Source of the DNA: Rhodospirillaceae bacterium
GTDB lineage: Bacteria; Pseudomonadota; Alphaproteobacteria; GCA-2721365
Assembly: GCA_002721365.1 (NCBI GenBank)
Contig: PBKC01000057.1
Coordinates: 1 to 61,880 of the forward strand
Reading direction: 5' to 3'
DNA: 61,880 bases
Shown here: in pieces, positions 1 through 8,681 of the stretch
Position numbering within the stretch: position 1 is the stretch's first letter
How the letters are laid out: every line of letters begins with the position of its first letter
Position numbers and translations under genes: made by a program
The notes under the pieces: generated by a model
What the model was told of the DNA's origin: nothing
The model's input: the letters and a program-made list of their open reading frames with translations, nothing else
Databases searched by the model: none

Positions 1-199
1 ACGACCCGCCATAGCCGCGAAGGTCGGGGCAGACGACCGTGAACCGCCCCGCCAGAACCGGCGCCACGGCATGCCACATCGCATGGGTCTGCGGGTTGCC
101 GTGGAGCAGCAGCAGCGGCGGTCCCTCGCCGCCCCGGCGCAGCCTGATGGCGCCGTCGGCGACGGCGATCCGCTCCAGCTTGAATCCGTCGAAGAACAT
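1..199 (-). CDS. alpha/beta hydrolase, N-terminal 66 codons only
   Basis: The ATG is at 197-199 and the frame stays open to the window edge, so the C-terminal part is missing. The visible residues contain the alpha/beta-hydrolase oxyanion segment [14 protein letters not shown] (about residues 29-42), followed by [12 protein letters not shown] (about 55-66). The combination HGNPQT and PDLRGYG is typical of the haloacetate/fluoroacetate dehalogenase-like and epoxide-hydrolase-like branch. The nucleophile elbow, acid and histidine lie outside the window, so the substrate cannot be assigned. It lies just downstream of the persulfide dioxygenase-like gene on the same strand, with a 71-bp gap. Confidence 0.75.
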   Translation of the reverse strand, partial: MFFDGFKLERIAVADGAIRLRRGGEGPPLLLLHGNPQTHAMWHAVAPVLAGRFTVVCPDLRGYGGS

Positions 200-270
200 A
201 CGCGTCTCCCCCGACGCCAGGATGCCTTCTTCGGTGCCCGAGGGCGAGACCCTCGCGCCGCGGAGTGGGA

Positions 271-1665
271 TCAGTGTTCCACCGGCAGGTCCAGATTGCG
301 CCAGGCTGTGAAGCCGCCGAGGGTATTGTAGACCTCGGCGTGGCCGTGCGCCTTGAGCAGGCTCGCCGCGACCGACGAGCGATAGCCGCTGCCGCAATAG
401 ACGGCGACGGGGCGGTCCTTTGGCACCTCCCGCCAGCGCTCGATCATTTCGCCGCCGGGGATGTGCCGGGCGCCGGGAACGTGGCCGCTCTGCCATTCGC
501 CGGGCTGGCGCGCGTCGAGGATGACGAGGGACTTGTCCTTCTGCCGTCGCGCCTCGAGCTCGCCCGCCGTCCATTGCGGCAGGAAGTCGATGGGGCGGCC
601 GGCGGTGCGCCATCCCATCATCCCGTCCGCCAGCCAGCCTTGCGGCACCTCGTAGCCGATGCGGAGAAGGTGCCAGGTCACTTCCCACAGGTCGCCGGGG
701 CGGTCGAGGACCAGAAGCAGCGGTCGGTCGGGCGGCAGGATCGACCCCGCCCAGGTGGGGAAGGAGCTTCCCAACCCGACGTTCAACGCTCCCGGCACGT
801 GACCGCCGCCGAAGGCTTCCGGCTGCCGGCAGTCCAGCACCAGCGCGCCCTCGTCCTGGCGTTTGGCGAAGTCGGCGACGAGAAGCGCGGCCGGCTCGGT
901 GAGGACGCCGAGCGGCCGCGGGCCCTCCTGGTTCCGCGTCCGCATGCGCGGCCAGTAGGGCGGCACCGTGGGCAGGGCGTCGAGGTTCAGGCATTCCTTC
1001 ACGAAGTCGTCCTCGTCGGCGATGCAGCGCACCAGCTTGTTCAGGCGCTTCTCGTAGCCGACGGTGGTGACCAGCATCGAGCCGATATTGCCGCCGCACA
1101 GCGAGCCGGCGACATGGGTCGGGTAGACGAGGACATGGTCGGGCAGGGTGAGGATCTTCTCCCGCAGCGTCCGCCCGAGCGCTTCGGCACCCTTGCGGGT
1201 CTCCTCCTCGCCACCGAGCAGGTCGGGCCGCGCGACGTCGTCGACCAGTAGCGCGCCGCCGGAGAACAGCATGACCGGGTCCTCGCCGCGGGCATGGTCG
1301 CGCACCAGGAAGCTGACATGCTCGGGTGTGTGCCCGGGCGTGTGCAGGACCTCGATTTCGACCTCGCCCAGGCGGAAGCGGGTGCCGTCGTCCAGCGGCT
1401 TCGCCCGATAGCCCAGCTCGGCCCGAGCGCCGGCCAGCAGTTCGACCGGGCTTCGCTGCTGCAACTCGGTGATTCCGGTCAGATAATCGTTGTGCTGATG
1501 GGTGTCGGCGGCGAAGCGAATCGTCAAGCCGTCCTTCCGCGCCGCGTCGTAGTACTGGTCGACGTCCCTGCGGACGTCCAGCACCAGCGCCTCGCCGGTT
1601 TGTTCCGAGCCGATGAGGTAGGACGCGTGCCCGAGGCTCTCCAGGTAGAACTGGTGGAAGATCAT
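271..1665 (-). CDS. MBL-fold persulfide dioxygenase-like protein with two rhodanese domains
   Basis: 464 aa. The N-terminal half is a metallo-beta-lactamase fold with [22 protein letters not shown] and an Asp in [10 protein letters not shown], the metal-ligand layout of ETHE1-type persulfide dioxygenases, which oxidise glutathione persulfide to sulfite. Two rhodanese domains follow. The first ([19 protein letters not shown]) has LVLDRPG where the active loop should be and lacks the catalytic Cys. The second has YCGSGYRSS with the Cys present. Start chosen at the ATG at 1663-1665, preceded by a GAGG Shine-Dalgarno; the frame is open further upstream only because it runs antisense to hemN. It is divergent from hemN across a short gap holding an FNR-like box, so oxygen-responsive control of sulfide oxidation is plausible. 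The function is inferred from domains. Confidence 0.85.
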   Translation of the reverse strand: MIFHQFYLESLGHASYLIGSEQTGEALVLDVRRDVDQYYDAARKDGLTIRFAADTHQHNDYLTGITELQQRSPVELLAGARAELGYRAKPLDDGTRFRLGEVEIEVLHTPGHTPEHVSFLVRDHARGEDPVMLFSGGALLVDDVARPDLLGGEEETRKGAEALGRTLREKILTLPDHVLVYPTHVAGSLCGGNIGSMLVTTVGYEKRLNKLVRCIADEDDFVKECLNLDALPTVPPYWPRMRTRNQEGPRPLGVLTEPAALLVADFAKRQDEGALVLDCRQPEAFGGGHVPGALNVGLGSSFPTWAGSILPPDRPLLLVLDRPGDLWEVTWHLLRIGYEVPQGWLADGMMGWRTAGRPIDFLPQWTAGELEARRQKDKSLVILDARQPGEWQSGHVPGARHIPGGEMIERWREVPKDRPVAVYCGSGYRSSVAASLLKAHGHAEVYNTLGGFTAWRNLDLPVEH

Positions 1666-1746
1666 CCGGTCTGCCTCTTTCTCCGTTACGCCATGTCCAC
1701 CGGGTAACGAGCACCGGACGGCGATTGATCCCGGAAAAGTCTCGGA

Positions 1747-1760
1747 CTGATCCAGGTCAA
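1747..1760. promoter_or_regulatory. FNR/FixK-like box between the divergent MBL-rhodanese and hemN genes
   Basis: CTGATCCAGGTCAA matches the FNR/FixK consensus TTGATNNNNATCAA at 8 of 10 defined positions. It is the only such site seen in the 129-bp divergent spacer. hemN is a classic FNR/FixK target in alphaproteobacteria (established knowledge). A class II position (-41.5) would put the hemN start point on its ATG, and the opposite start point at about 1712, 47 bases before the MBL gene. Confidence 0.5.
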
Positions 1761-1794
1761 GGTGCGCGCGAGGCCGGACCCGCATCATGCCCCT

Positions 1795-3135
1795 ATGCGC
1801 TACGATCTCGCCGCCAAATACGACCTGCGCGCGCCGCGCTATACCAGCTATCCGACCGCGCCCCATTTCGGGCCGGCGGTGCAGGCGAGCACCTATCGCG
1901 GCTGGTTGAGAAAGCTCGACCCGGCCGAGCCGGTGTCGCTCTATCTCCACGTCCCCTTCTGCCGGCATCTCTGCTGGTTCTGCGGCTGCAACACCGCCGC
2001 GACCCGGCTCGAGGCGCCGGTCGCCGCCTATGCGGCGCGGCTGGGGGAGGAGATCGACCTCGTCACGGATGCCGTCGGCGCGCGACTGCCGCTCCGTCAC
2101 CTCCACTGGGGCGGCGGTAGTCCGACGCGCATGGCAGCGGCCGACATGGCGACGCTGATGGCGCAGGTCGCCAAGCGCTTCGCGATCCAGGACGACGCCG
2201 AGATCGCCATCGAGATCGACCCCCGCACGCTCGCACCCGAATTCGCCGCGATGCTGGGCGAGGCTGGCTTCAACCGGGCGAGCATCGGCGTCCAGGACTT
2301 CGACCCGGTCGTCCAGAGGGCGATCAACCGGGTGCAGACGGTGGCGATCACCGCCCATGCCATCGATGCGCTGCATGCGGCCGGGATAAGCGATTTCAAC
2401 CTCGACCTGATGTACGGCCTGCCGCACCAGACCGAGGCATCCGTGGTGCGGACCGCGGAGACGGCGATGGCGTTCGGCCCCAGCCGGATCTCGCTCTTCG
2501 GCTATGCCCATGTCCCGTGGATGAAGCGTCACCAGCGCTTGATCGACGAATCGGCGCTTCCCGGAACCATCGATCGCCTGCGGCAATTCGATGCCGCTCG
2601 CCGGGCGCTGGAGCGCGGCGGCTATGTCATGGTCGGCCTCGACCACTTCGCTCATCCCAGCGATCCACTGGTGGCCGGCCCGCGCTACCGAAACTTCCAG
2701 GGCTATACCACCGACGGCGCGGCGACGCTGATTGGCGTCGGCGCTTCGGCGATCGGTTCCTTGCCGCAGGGCTACGTCCAGAACGCCAGCGAAGTTCCCG
2801 CTTGGCGGAAGGCGATCGAGTCGCACCAGCCAGCCATCGTCCGCGGAGTCGCGCTCAGCGACGACGACCGGCTGCGGCGGGCGGTGATCGAGCGGCTGAT
2901 GTGCGACCTTGCGGTGGATCTGGATGCGGTGGCGCGGCGTTTTTTTCGCGACCCTGAGGACCTCGCCCCCTCGATCGATGCCTTGGCGCCCCTGGTCGAG
3001 GACGGACTCGTCGCGATCGATGGCTGGCGGGTCACCGTCAGCGATGACGGGCGCACCTTCCTGCGGCTGGTCTGCGCCGCCTTCGACGCCTATCTGGCCG
3101 GCGCGGCGCAAGGGCAGGGCTCGAAAGCCCTCTGA
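1795..3135 (+). CDS. hemN: oxygen-independent coproporphyrinogen III dehydrogenase
   Basis: 446 aa radical-SAM enzyme that converts coproporphyrinogen III to protoporphyrinogen IX without oxygen, in the cytoplasm. The cluster motif CRHLCWFC gives Cys56, Cys60 and Cys63 (CX3CX2C), followed by GC as in true HemN. HemN signatures seen are the N-terminal RYTSYPTAPHF, the SAM-binding GGGSPTRM and the late GVGASAIG. The first in-frame start (1762) would add 11 residues. I chose the ATG at 1795 because it puts the conserved RYTSYPT segment at the usual distance from the N-terminus. There is no obvious Shine-Dalgarno before it. The FNR-like box upstream and the downstream hairpin/T-run fit a single-gene anaerobic transcript. 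Confidence 0.93.
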   Translation: MRYDLAAKYDLRAPRYTSYPTAPHFGPAVQASTYRGWLRKLDPAEPVSLYLHVPFCRHLCWFCGCNTAATRLEAPVAAYAARLGEEIDLVTDAVGARLPLRHLHWGGGSPTRMAAADMATLMAQVAKRFAIQDDAEIAIEIDPRTLAPEFAAMLGEAGFNRASIGVQDFDPVVQRAINRVQTVAITAHAIDALHAAGISDFNLDLMYGLPHQTEASVVRTAETAMAFGPSRISLFGYAHVPWMKRHQRLIDESALPGTIDRLRQFDAARRALERGGYVMVGLDHFAHPSDPLVAGPRYRNFQGYTTDGAATLIGVGASAIGSLPQGYVQNASEVPAWRKAIESHQPAIVRGVALSDDDRLRRAVIERLMCDLAVDLDAVARRFFRDPEDLAPSIDALAPLVEDGLVAIDGWRVTVSDDGRTFLRLVCAAFDAYLAGAAQGQGSKAL

Positions 3136-3144
3136 AAGCGCGCC

Positions 3145-3184
3145 GAGGCCGGCGTCGCGAAGCATGCCGGCCTCCCCCCTTTTC
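3145..3184 (+). terminator. Rho-independent terminator after hemN
   Basis: A perfect 9-bp stem GAGGCCGGC/GCCGGCCTC with a 12-nt loop is followed by CCCCCTTTT. It starts 9 bases after the hemN stop and ends before the pncB Shine-Dalgarno. Confidence 0.6.
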
Positions 3185-3253
3185 CTGAGCGTTCTTCGCC
3201 CGATTCTTCCCGGGGATGCGTGATTCGAGAAGGCCACACCGAGGAGGGACGTG

Positions 3254-4600
3254 ATGACCGCCGTCGCATCCGCACCGCAGGGCCTGCTGACCGACATGTA
3301 TCAGCTCAGCATGATGCAGGCCTATCTCGACCATGGCATGACCGAGACGGCGGTGTTCGAGCTCTTCTTCCGGACATTGCCGCCGTCGCGACGTTTCCTG
3401 GTCGCGGCGGGCCTCGATCAGGCGCTGGACTTCTTGGAGACGCTCGGCTTCACGCAGGTGGAAATCGACTGGCTCGACGAGACCGGCCAGTTCAGCCGTG
3501 ACTTCCTCGACTATCTGGCCGGCTTCCGCTTCTCAGGCGACGTGCATGCGATGCAGGAGGGGACGATTTTCTACCCCGATGAGCCGGTCATCAGGGTGAC
3601 GGCGCCGTTGCCGCAGGCGCAGCTCGTCGAGACCCGCCTGATGAATCTCCTGCATTTCCAGACGGTCATCGCCTCCAAGGCCAGCCGCATGGTTCTCGCG
3701 GCCGACGGCAAGCGGCTGATCGATTTCGGGTTCCGGCGTGCCCATGGCGCGGAAGCCGGCATCCTCTCGGCGCGGGCGGCCTATATCGGCGGATTCGCGG
3801 CGACGGCGACCCTGTCCGCCGCCCGGACGTTCGGGATTCCCGCGTCCGGAACGATGGCCCACTCCTTCATCCAGGCTCATGGCGACGAGGCCGCGGCCTT
3901 CGCGCATTTCGCGGACTCGCGTCCCGAGGGGCTGGTTCTTCTGATCGATACCTACGATACCGAGGCCGGCGCCCGAAAGGTCGCGGAACTCGCCCCCAAA
4001 TTGGCTGCTCGGGGCATCACGGTCTCGGCTGTCCGGATCGACAGCGGTGATCTGGGGACACTGGCGAAACGGGTGCGGACGATCCTGGATGATGCCGGGC
4101 TTCAGGCGATCGGCATCGTCGCCAGCGGCGGAATCGACGAGCACAGGATCGTGGCCTTGCGCGGGGACGGAGCCCCGATCGACGGCTACGGCATCGGGAC
4201 CAGCCTCGCGACGCCGGAGGACGCGCCGGCCCTCGACTGCGCCTACAAGCTTCAGGCCTATGCCGGCATCGCCCGGCGCAAGCGGTCGGCCGGGAAGGCG
4301 ACCTGGCCCGGCGCCAAGCAGGTCTACCGATCCTATGACCGCGACGGCCGCATGTCGGGCGACCTGCTGACCGTGGACGAGGACGTTCAGCCCGGCGTGC
4401 CCCTGATCAAGCGGGTGATGCGTGCAGGGCGCCGGACGGTCGAACCCTCGGCGCTCGACCACATCCGTGCCCATGCGGCGGCGGAACGCGAGCAACTGCC
4501 GGCCGCGCTCGCCGATCTCGGCGAAGGTCCGGTCTACCCGGTGACGATCAGCGACCGTCTCCGCCGTCTGGCCGAAGAGGTCGATCGCCGGACGGGGTGA
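3254..4600 (+). CDS. pncB: nicotinate phosphoribosyltransferase
   Basis: 448 aa enzyme of NAD salvage. It joins nicotinate to PRPP, giving nicotinate mononucleotide with ATP coupling. Family landmarks are LLTDMYQLSMMQAYL near the N-terminus, FRRAHGAEAG, the conserved GTMAHSFIQAHGDEAAAF segment, the RIDSGDLGTLA phosphoribosyl-site region and GYGIGTSLATPEDAP. A GTG at 3251 directly precedes the ATG at 3254. The Shine-Dalgarno AGGAGGG (3242-3248) is correctly spaced only for the ATG. It is independent of hemN because a terminator separates them. Full length for the bacterial family. Confidence 0.93.
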   Translation: MTAVASAPQGLLTDMYQLSMMQAYLDHGMTETAVFELFFRTLPPSRRFLVAAGLDQALDFLETLGFTQVEIDWLDETGQFSRDFLDYLAGFRFSGDVHAMQEGTIFYPDEPVIRVTAPLPQAQLVETRLMNLLHFQTVIASKASRMVLAADGKRLIDFGFRRAHGAEAGILSARAAYIGGFAATATLSAARTFGIPASGTMAHSFIQAHGDEAAAFAHFADSRPEGLVLLIDTYDTEAGARKVAELAPKLAARGITVSAVRIDSGDLGTLAKRVRTILDDAGLQAIGIVASGGIDEHRIVALRGDGAPIDGYGIGTSLATPEDAPALDCAYKLQAYAGIARRKRSAGKATWPGAKQVYRSYDRDGRMSGDLLTVDEDVQPGVPLIKRVMRAGRRTVEPSALDHIRAHAAAEREQLPAALADLGEGPVYPVTISDRLRRLAEEVDRRTG

Positions 4601-4636
4601 CTCTCAGATCAGGCTGGCTCGAGGGCTCAACGCTCC

Positions 4637-5251
4637 TTAAGGGTTGCCCCCGCCCGCCGGGCGCTGGATCGAGAACAGGCTGTCGACCTCGGCATAGTCC
4701 TGATAACCGCAGCGGGCGATCGGGTTGGCGCCGGCGGTATCGAAGCGGCCGTCGCGGATGTAGCGGTCATCGATGAACATGCCGACCACCTGCCCCATCA
4801 CCATCCAGCGCGGCAACGTCGAGCCATTCAGATCGACGAGTTGCTGGATCGCGAGGAGCTTGCATTCGAGCGCGGCGGGGCTGGCGGCGACACGGGGCGG
4901 CTTCACGTATCGCGACGTCGCCATCTCCAGCCCGGCGTGGAGGTATTCGTTCTCGCCCCGCGGCAGTGGCGCCGAGGTGAGGCTCATCTGCTCGGCCAGG
5001 GGCTTGGTCGCCAGGGAACAGGTGAACTCGCCCGTCTCCTCGATGAAGGTGACGGCGTCCTTCTTGGTCTCCGACGAGAACATGACGATGTGCGGATGGG
5101 CCGAAACGGCGTTGAAGAAGCTGTAGGGTGAAAGATTGGTCTCGCCCTTGGCGCTGAGCGCGGTGATCCAGCCGATCGGCCGCGGCGCCACGATCGCCTT
5201 GAACGGATCGTGCGGCAGTTTCAGCTCTGCCTGCGTGTTGGTGTAGATCAT
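4637..5251 (-). CDS. flavin reductase-like (FMN-binding split barrel) protein
   Basis: 204 aa. The N-terminal IVAPRPIGWITALSAKGETN and SPYSFFNAVSAHPHIVMF are the hallmark FMN-binding segments of the flavin-reductase-like DIM6/NTAB family. Members reduce flavin for partner oxygenases or act on unknown substrates. The ATG at 5249-5251 is preferred over a GTG 39 bases upstream, because an AAGG motif sits 8 bases before it and the homologous core begins nearby. It is convergent with pncB and has no obvious partner oxygenase next to it, so its substrate is unknown. Confidence 0.85.
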   Translation of the reverse strand: MIYTNTQAELKLPHDPFKAIVAPRPIGWITALSAKGETNLSPYSFFNAVSAHPHIVMFSSETKKDAVTFIEETGEFTCSLATKPLAEQMSLTSAPLPRGENEYLHAGLEMATSRYVKPPRVAASPAALECKLLAIQQLVDLNGSTLPRWMVMGQVVGMFIDDRYIRDGRFDTAGANPIARCGYQDYAEVDSLFSIQRPAGGGNP

Positions 5252-5401
5252 CGTAAAACCTTGCAGGACGTGGTGGCCGTGGGGGTGCACCCACTATCGA
5301 AGCAGGTCCGCTTCGGGGAAAGCCGTTCGGTGCGAACAGGATTTGTGAGCCGGCGGGCTTCGCTCGAAGCGCAGCAGTCCAACGTGCTACCGCATGATAG
5401 C

Positions 5402-5445
5402 GAGCAACCTCCGATCAAGTGATTTCACCTGATCGGAGGTTGCTC
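5402..5445. repeat. 44-bp palindromic element abutting an acyl-CoA dehydrogenase stop codon
   Basis: Perfect 16-bp arms GAGCAACCTCCGATCA and TGATCGGAGGTTGCTC surround a 12-base centre that itself pairs as GTGA-TT-TCAC. The right end shares one base with the TAG stop of the minus-strand acyl-CoA dehydrogenase. There is no T-run on either strand. The shape fits a dispersed palindromic unit of the kind seen between alphaproteobacterial genes. It could also serve as an mRNA 3'-end stabiliser or a weak terminator for the two minus-strand genes around it. The rest of the spacer 5252-5401 holds nothing recognisable. Confidence 0.6.
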
Positions 5446-6584
5446 TAGGCGGTGCTCGCCCTATCGGCGAAGCGGTCGAGATGGTGGTCGGTATCGCCGA
5501 ACAGGGTGCCGATCACGGTCAGCCGCTTGAACAGGTGGCCGATCATCATCTCGTCGGTCATCCCCATGCCGCCATGGAGCTGGATCGCTTCCTGGCCGAG
5601 CGTGCGGCTTTTGCGGCCGATGAACGCCTTGGCGGCGGAGGCGGCGCGGGCGCGCTCCGGCGGGGTCGCGTCGGCATTCAGCGTCGCGAACAACGCCATC
5701 GAGCGCGCTTCCTCACAGGCGGCGAACATGTCGACGGCCCGGTGCTGCAGGGCCTGGAACTTGGCGATCGGCACGCCGAACTGTGACCGTCCCTTCAGGT
5801 ATTCGACGGTCTGCGCCTGCATCGTCGCCATGATGCCGACCGCCTCGGCGCAGAGGGCGATAACGGCGCGGTCGACGGTGTCCTCGATCAGCGGCAGGGC
5901 GTTTCCCTCTTCCCCGATCAGGGCGTCGCTCGGCACGTTGACACCGGTCAGGGTCACTTCGGCGGCACGATGGCCGTCCACGGTCGGGTAGTCATGGACC
6001 GTGATGCCGTCGGAAGCGGGATCGACCAGGAACAGGGACAGTCCGTCGCGGCTTCGGCGATCGCCGCCGCTCCGTGCCGAGACGACCAGGCGGTCGGCGG
6101 CGGCGGCGCCGAGGACGAGGCTCTTGCGGCCGGAGAGAACGAAGCCGCCATCGGTGCGGCGGGCTGACGTCGTGACGTCGGCAAGATCGAAGCGTGCGTC
6201 GAGTTCGCTATGGGCGAACGCCAGCAACATCGCGCCGTCGATCACCGCCGGCAGGATCGCCCGGCGCATCGCTTCGCTGCCGCCTTCGGCGATCAGCCGT
6301 CCGCCCAGGAGGACGGTCGGCAGATAGGGCTCGACCACGAGGGCGCGGCCGAACGCTTCCATCACCACCATCACGTCGACCGGACCACCGCCGAAGCCGC
6401 CGTCGTCCTCCGTGAACGGAACGCCGAGCCAGCCGAGGTCGGCGAAAGTCTTCCAGGTTTGACGGCTGAAGCCATCGTCGCTGGCGATCCGGGCGCGTCG
6501 CGCAGGGAGGTCATACTCGTTGTGCAGGAAGCGTCCGAGACTCTCTTCGAGTAGCCTCTGATCGTCGTTGAGCGAGAAGTCCAC
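5445..6584 (-). CDS. acyl-CoA dehydrogenase
   Basis: 379 aa flavoprotein of the acyl-CoA dehydrogenase superfamily, which introduces an alpha-beta double bond into an acyl-CoA thioester. The N-terminal helical domain starts MDFSLNDDQRLLEES, the middle beta domain includes LAFAHSELDARFDL and SGRKSLVLGA, and the C-terminal helical domain has GRSQFGVPIAKFQALQHRAVDM and QLHGGMGMTDE. The sequence resembles small-subunit PimD/FadE-type enzymes that work with a second acyl-CoA dehydrogenase, but no partner is next to it. GTG start with GGAGG a few bases upstream. Its stop codon touches a palindromic repeat. Confidence 0.9.
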   Translation of the reverse strand: MDFSLNDDQRLLEESLGRFLHNEYDLPARRARIASDDGFSRQTWKTFADLGWLGVPFTEDDGGFGGGPVDVMVVMEAFGRALVVEPYLPTVLLGGRLIAEGGSEAMRRAILPAVIDGAMLLAFAHSELDARFDLADVTTSARRTDGGFVLSGRKSLVLGAAAADRLVVSARSGGDRRSRDGLSLFLVDPASDGITVHDYPTVDGHRAAEVTLTGVNVPSDALIGEEGNALPLIEDTVDRAVIALCAEAVGIMATMQAQTVEYLKGRSQFGVPIAKFQALQHRAVDMFAACEEARSMALFATLNADATPPERARAASAAKAFIGRKSRTLGQEAIQLHGGMGMTDEMMIGHLFKRLTVIGTLFGDTDHHLDRFADRASTA

Positions 6585-6699
6585 GGGCCTTCCTCCTTGC
6601 GCGACCTGCGCCCGCCGGCGCGGCCTCGTCGTTCATGCCGCCTGAAGCGTTACCGCCATACCATGTCACGCGTGGGCGATCTTCGATTTGAAATAATGC

Positions 6700-6721
6700 T
6701 ATAGTCGCCGCGGATCAGGAG
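6700..6721 (+). promoter_or_regulatory. candidate -10 and ribosome-binding site of phaZ
   Basis: TATAGT at 6700-6705 is a 5-of-6 match to a -10 box. AGGAG at 6717-6721 lies 11 bases before the phaZ ATG. No good -35 hexamer was found, so the promoter may need an activator or another sigma factor. Confidence 0.3.
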
Positions 6722-6732
6722 ACAAATCGCGA

Positions 6733-7968
6733 ATGCTCTATCACCTCTACGAAATGCAGCACGCCGCTGTCGCCCCGATGCGCTTCATCGCCGATCATGG
6801 TCAGCACGCGCTGCGCAATCCGTTCAATCCGCTGTCCTACACCGTCGGTGGCCGGCTGTGGGCGGCCGCCTTCGACGTCTTCGAGCACGCCACCCGCCGC
6901 TACGGAAAGCCGCGTTTCGACCTCGACGAGACCATGATCGACGGCGTTCCGGTGCCCATCGAGGAACGGATCGTGCTGCGGAAGACCTTCGGGCAGCTCA
7001 AGCATTTCGAGCGGCAGACGGAGCCGCGCCACGATCCGACGCTGCTGATCGTGGCGCCGATGTCCGGGCATTACGCGACACTGCTTCGCGGCACCGTCGA
7101 GGCCATGCTGCCGGATCACGAGGTCTACATCACCGATTGGCGTGACGCGCGCAACGTGCCGCTGTTCGAAGGCAATTTCGACCTCGACGACTACATCGAC
7201 TACCTGATCGATTTCCTGCACTTCCTCGGCCCCAACACCCACGTCATGGCGGTGTGCCAGCCATCGGTTCCGGTGCTGGCGGCAACCGCGCTGATGGCGA
7301 CCAACAACGACCCTTGTGCGCCGGCCTCGACGACCCTGATGGGCGGCCCGATCGATACGCGTGAGAGCCCGACCGAGGTCAACCTGTTCGCGAAGTCGCA
7401 CGGGATCGACTGGTTCGACAAGCACGTCATTACCCGCGTGCCGCTGCCCAATGCCGGCTTCATGCGCCAGGTCTATCCGGGTTTCCTGCAACTCGCGGGC
7501 TTCCTCAGCATGAACCTCGACCGACACATCGACGCCCATTGGCAGATGTTTCTGCATCTGGTCTCGGGCGACGACGAGAGCGCGGACGCGAAGCGTGACT
7601 TCTATGAGGAATACCGCTCGGTCATGGACCTGACGGCGGAGTTCTACCTCCAGACCATCGAGACCGTGTTCCATCGCCACGCTTTGCCGAAGGGTGAGAT
7701 GGTTTCGCGCGGCCGCAAGGTCGAACCCAAGGCGATCACGCGAACGGCGCTGATGACGGTGGAAGGCGAGCGCGACGACATTTCCGGCGTCGGCCAGACC
7801 CGCGCCGCGCACAAGCTGTGCTCGGCGCTACCGACGGAGATGCGCGACCACTGGGAGGTGCCGGGTGTCGGCCATTACGGGATCTTCAACGGCCGCCGTT
7901 GGCGGAACGAGATCGCTCCGCGCATCAAGTCCTTCATCCGGGCGCACGACGCCGAGAAGTTGGCGTAG
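6733..7968 (+). CDS. phaZ: intracellular polyhydroxyalkanoate (PHB) depolymerase
   Basis: 411 aa, the usual length for the cytoplasmic granule-associated PHB depolymerase family that mobilises stored polyhydroxybutyrate. The N-terminal MLYHLYEMQHAAVAPMR and the segment TLLIVAPMSGHYATLLRGTVE are family signatures. The catalytic nucleophile is a cysteine in the lipase-box-like VCQPS (Cys175), as in the Ralstonia intracellular enzyme. A C-terminal VPGVGHYGIFNGRRWR carries the His. No signal peptide. It implies that the host makes PHB, although no synthase gene is in the window. It is convergent with the DUF3501 gene. Confidence 0.93.
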   Translation: MLYHLYEMQHAAVAPMRFIADHGQHALRNPFNPLSYTVGGRLWAAAFDVFEHATRRYGKPRFDLDETMIDGVPVPIEERIVLRKTFGQLKHFERQTEPRHDPTLLIVAPMSGHYATLLRGTVEAMLPDHEVYITDWRDARNVPLFEGNFDLDDYIDYLIDFLHFLGPNTHVMAVCQPSVPVLAATALMATNNDPCAPASTTLMGGPIDTRESPTEVNLFAKSHGIDWFDKHVITRVPLPNAGFMRQVYPGFLQLAGFLSMNLDRHIDAHWQMFLHLVSGDDESADAKRDFYEEYRSVMDLTAEFYLQTIETVFHRHALPKGEMVSRGRKVEPKAITRTALMTVEGERDDISGVGQTRAAHKLCSALPTEMRDHWEVPGVGHYGIFNGRRWRNEIAPRIKSFIRAHDAEKLA

Positions 7969-8005
7969 GCCTCGTGGGCCGTCGGACTTAACCGTCCCGG
8001 ACGCC

Positions 8006-8602
8006 TCAGTCGGCGAAGTCGCCCGCGAGCGTCGCCTGAACCTCGGACGGCATCACGGCCATGTGGCCGTAGGCCGGATGCGCGATGCCGACGAGAACCT
8101 GCGTCGCCGGGTCGCGGAACTTGGCGACCTGTTCGTCGGTGAAAGGGAAGTGGACGAACTGGACCGAGGAGGCCTTGCCCTCTGCCGTGGTGCGGTCGAT
8201 GTCCTCCTCGGCCTTGGCCTGGATGGTTTCGCCGCCGACCGACAGGGTGATGGTTTCTTCGACCCCGCCCAGCCTTGCGAGCACGTTGTGTCGACGGACC
8301 GGGTCGTCGATCTCGAACATCAAGGTCGCAACCAGCTCGCGGCCCTGTGGAATCAGCGGATTGTAGGCGGCGAGCTCGTCTGCGATCTGCTCCTCGCCGC
8401 CCTTCTCGATGTAGAGCATCTCGTGGATCTGCTGCCACATCGTCTCATAGCTTTCGAAATAGAACGTGGCGAACGGGCCGACCTCGATCCGGCGTTTGCG
8501 TTTCAGCGCCGACATTGCCGTGCGCCGCTCGGCCCGTTGCTTGCCGTATTCCTCCATGGGAATGATGTCGTCACGGGTGATCTTGCGTTCTTCGGCGGAC
8601 AT
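8006..8602 (-). CDS. DUF3501 family protein
   Basis: 198 aa soluble protein that starts MSAEERKITRDDIIPMEEY, the characteristic N-terminus of DUF3501. No catalytic motif is evident and no biochemical role is established. It is the last gene of a minus-strand run rubrerythrin, Fe-S protein, DUF3501. This trio recurs across proteobacteria, so a shared role in iron or peroxide handling is inferred. The gap to the Fe-S gene is 79 bases with no terminator, consistent with one transcript. Confidence 0.85.
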   Translation of the reverse strand: MSAEERKITRDDIIPMEEYGKQRAERRTAMSALKRKRRIEVGPFATFYFESYETMWQQIHEMLYIEKGGEEQIADELAAYNPLIPQGRELVATLMFEIDDPVRRHNVLARLGGVEETITLSVGGETIQAKAEEDIDRTTAEGKASSVQFVHFPFTDEQVAKFRDPATQVLVGIAHPAYGHMAVMPSEVQATLAGDFAD

Positions 8603-8681
8603 GGTTCAGGTCCTCTTTGAGAGTATCCCGCGCCTCCAGTAGCCGTTCGACGCGGGCCTCGTCGAAAGCGGCTTTCGGCGA

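Noticed and set aside
1672..3297. Extension of the MBL-rhodanese frame upstream to 1008 codons
   Set aside because: The extra part is antisense to hemN. The family start and the Shine-Dalgarno fit the ATG at 1665.
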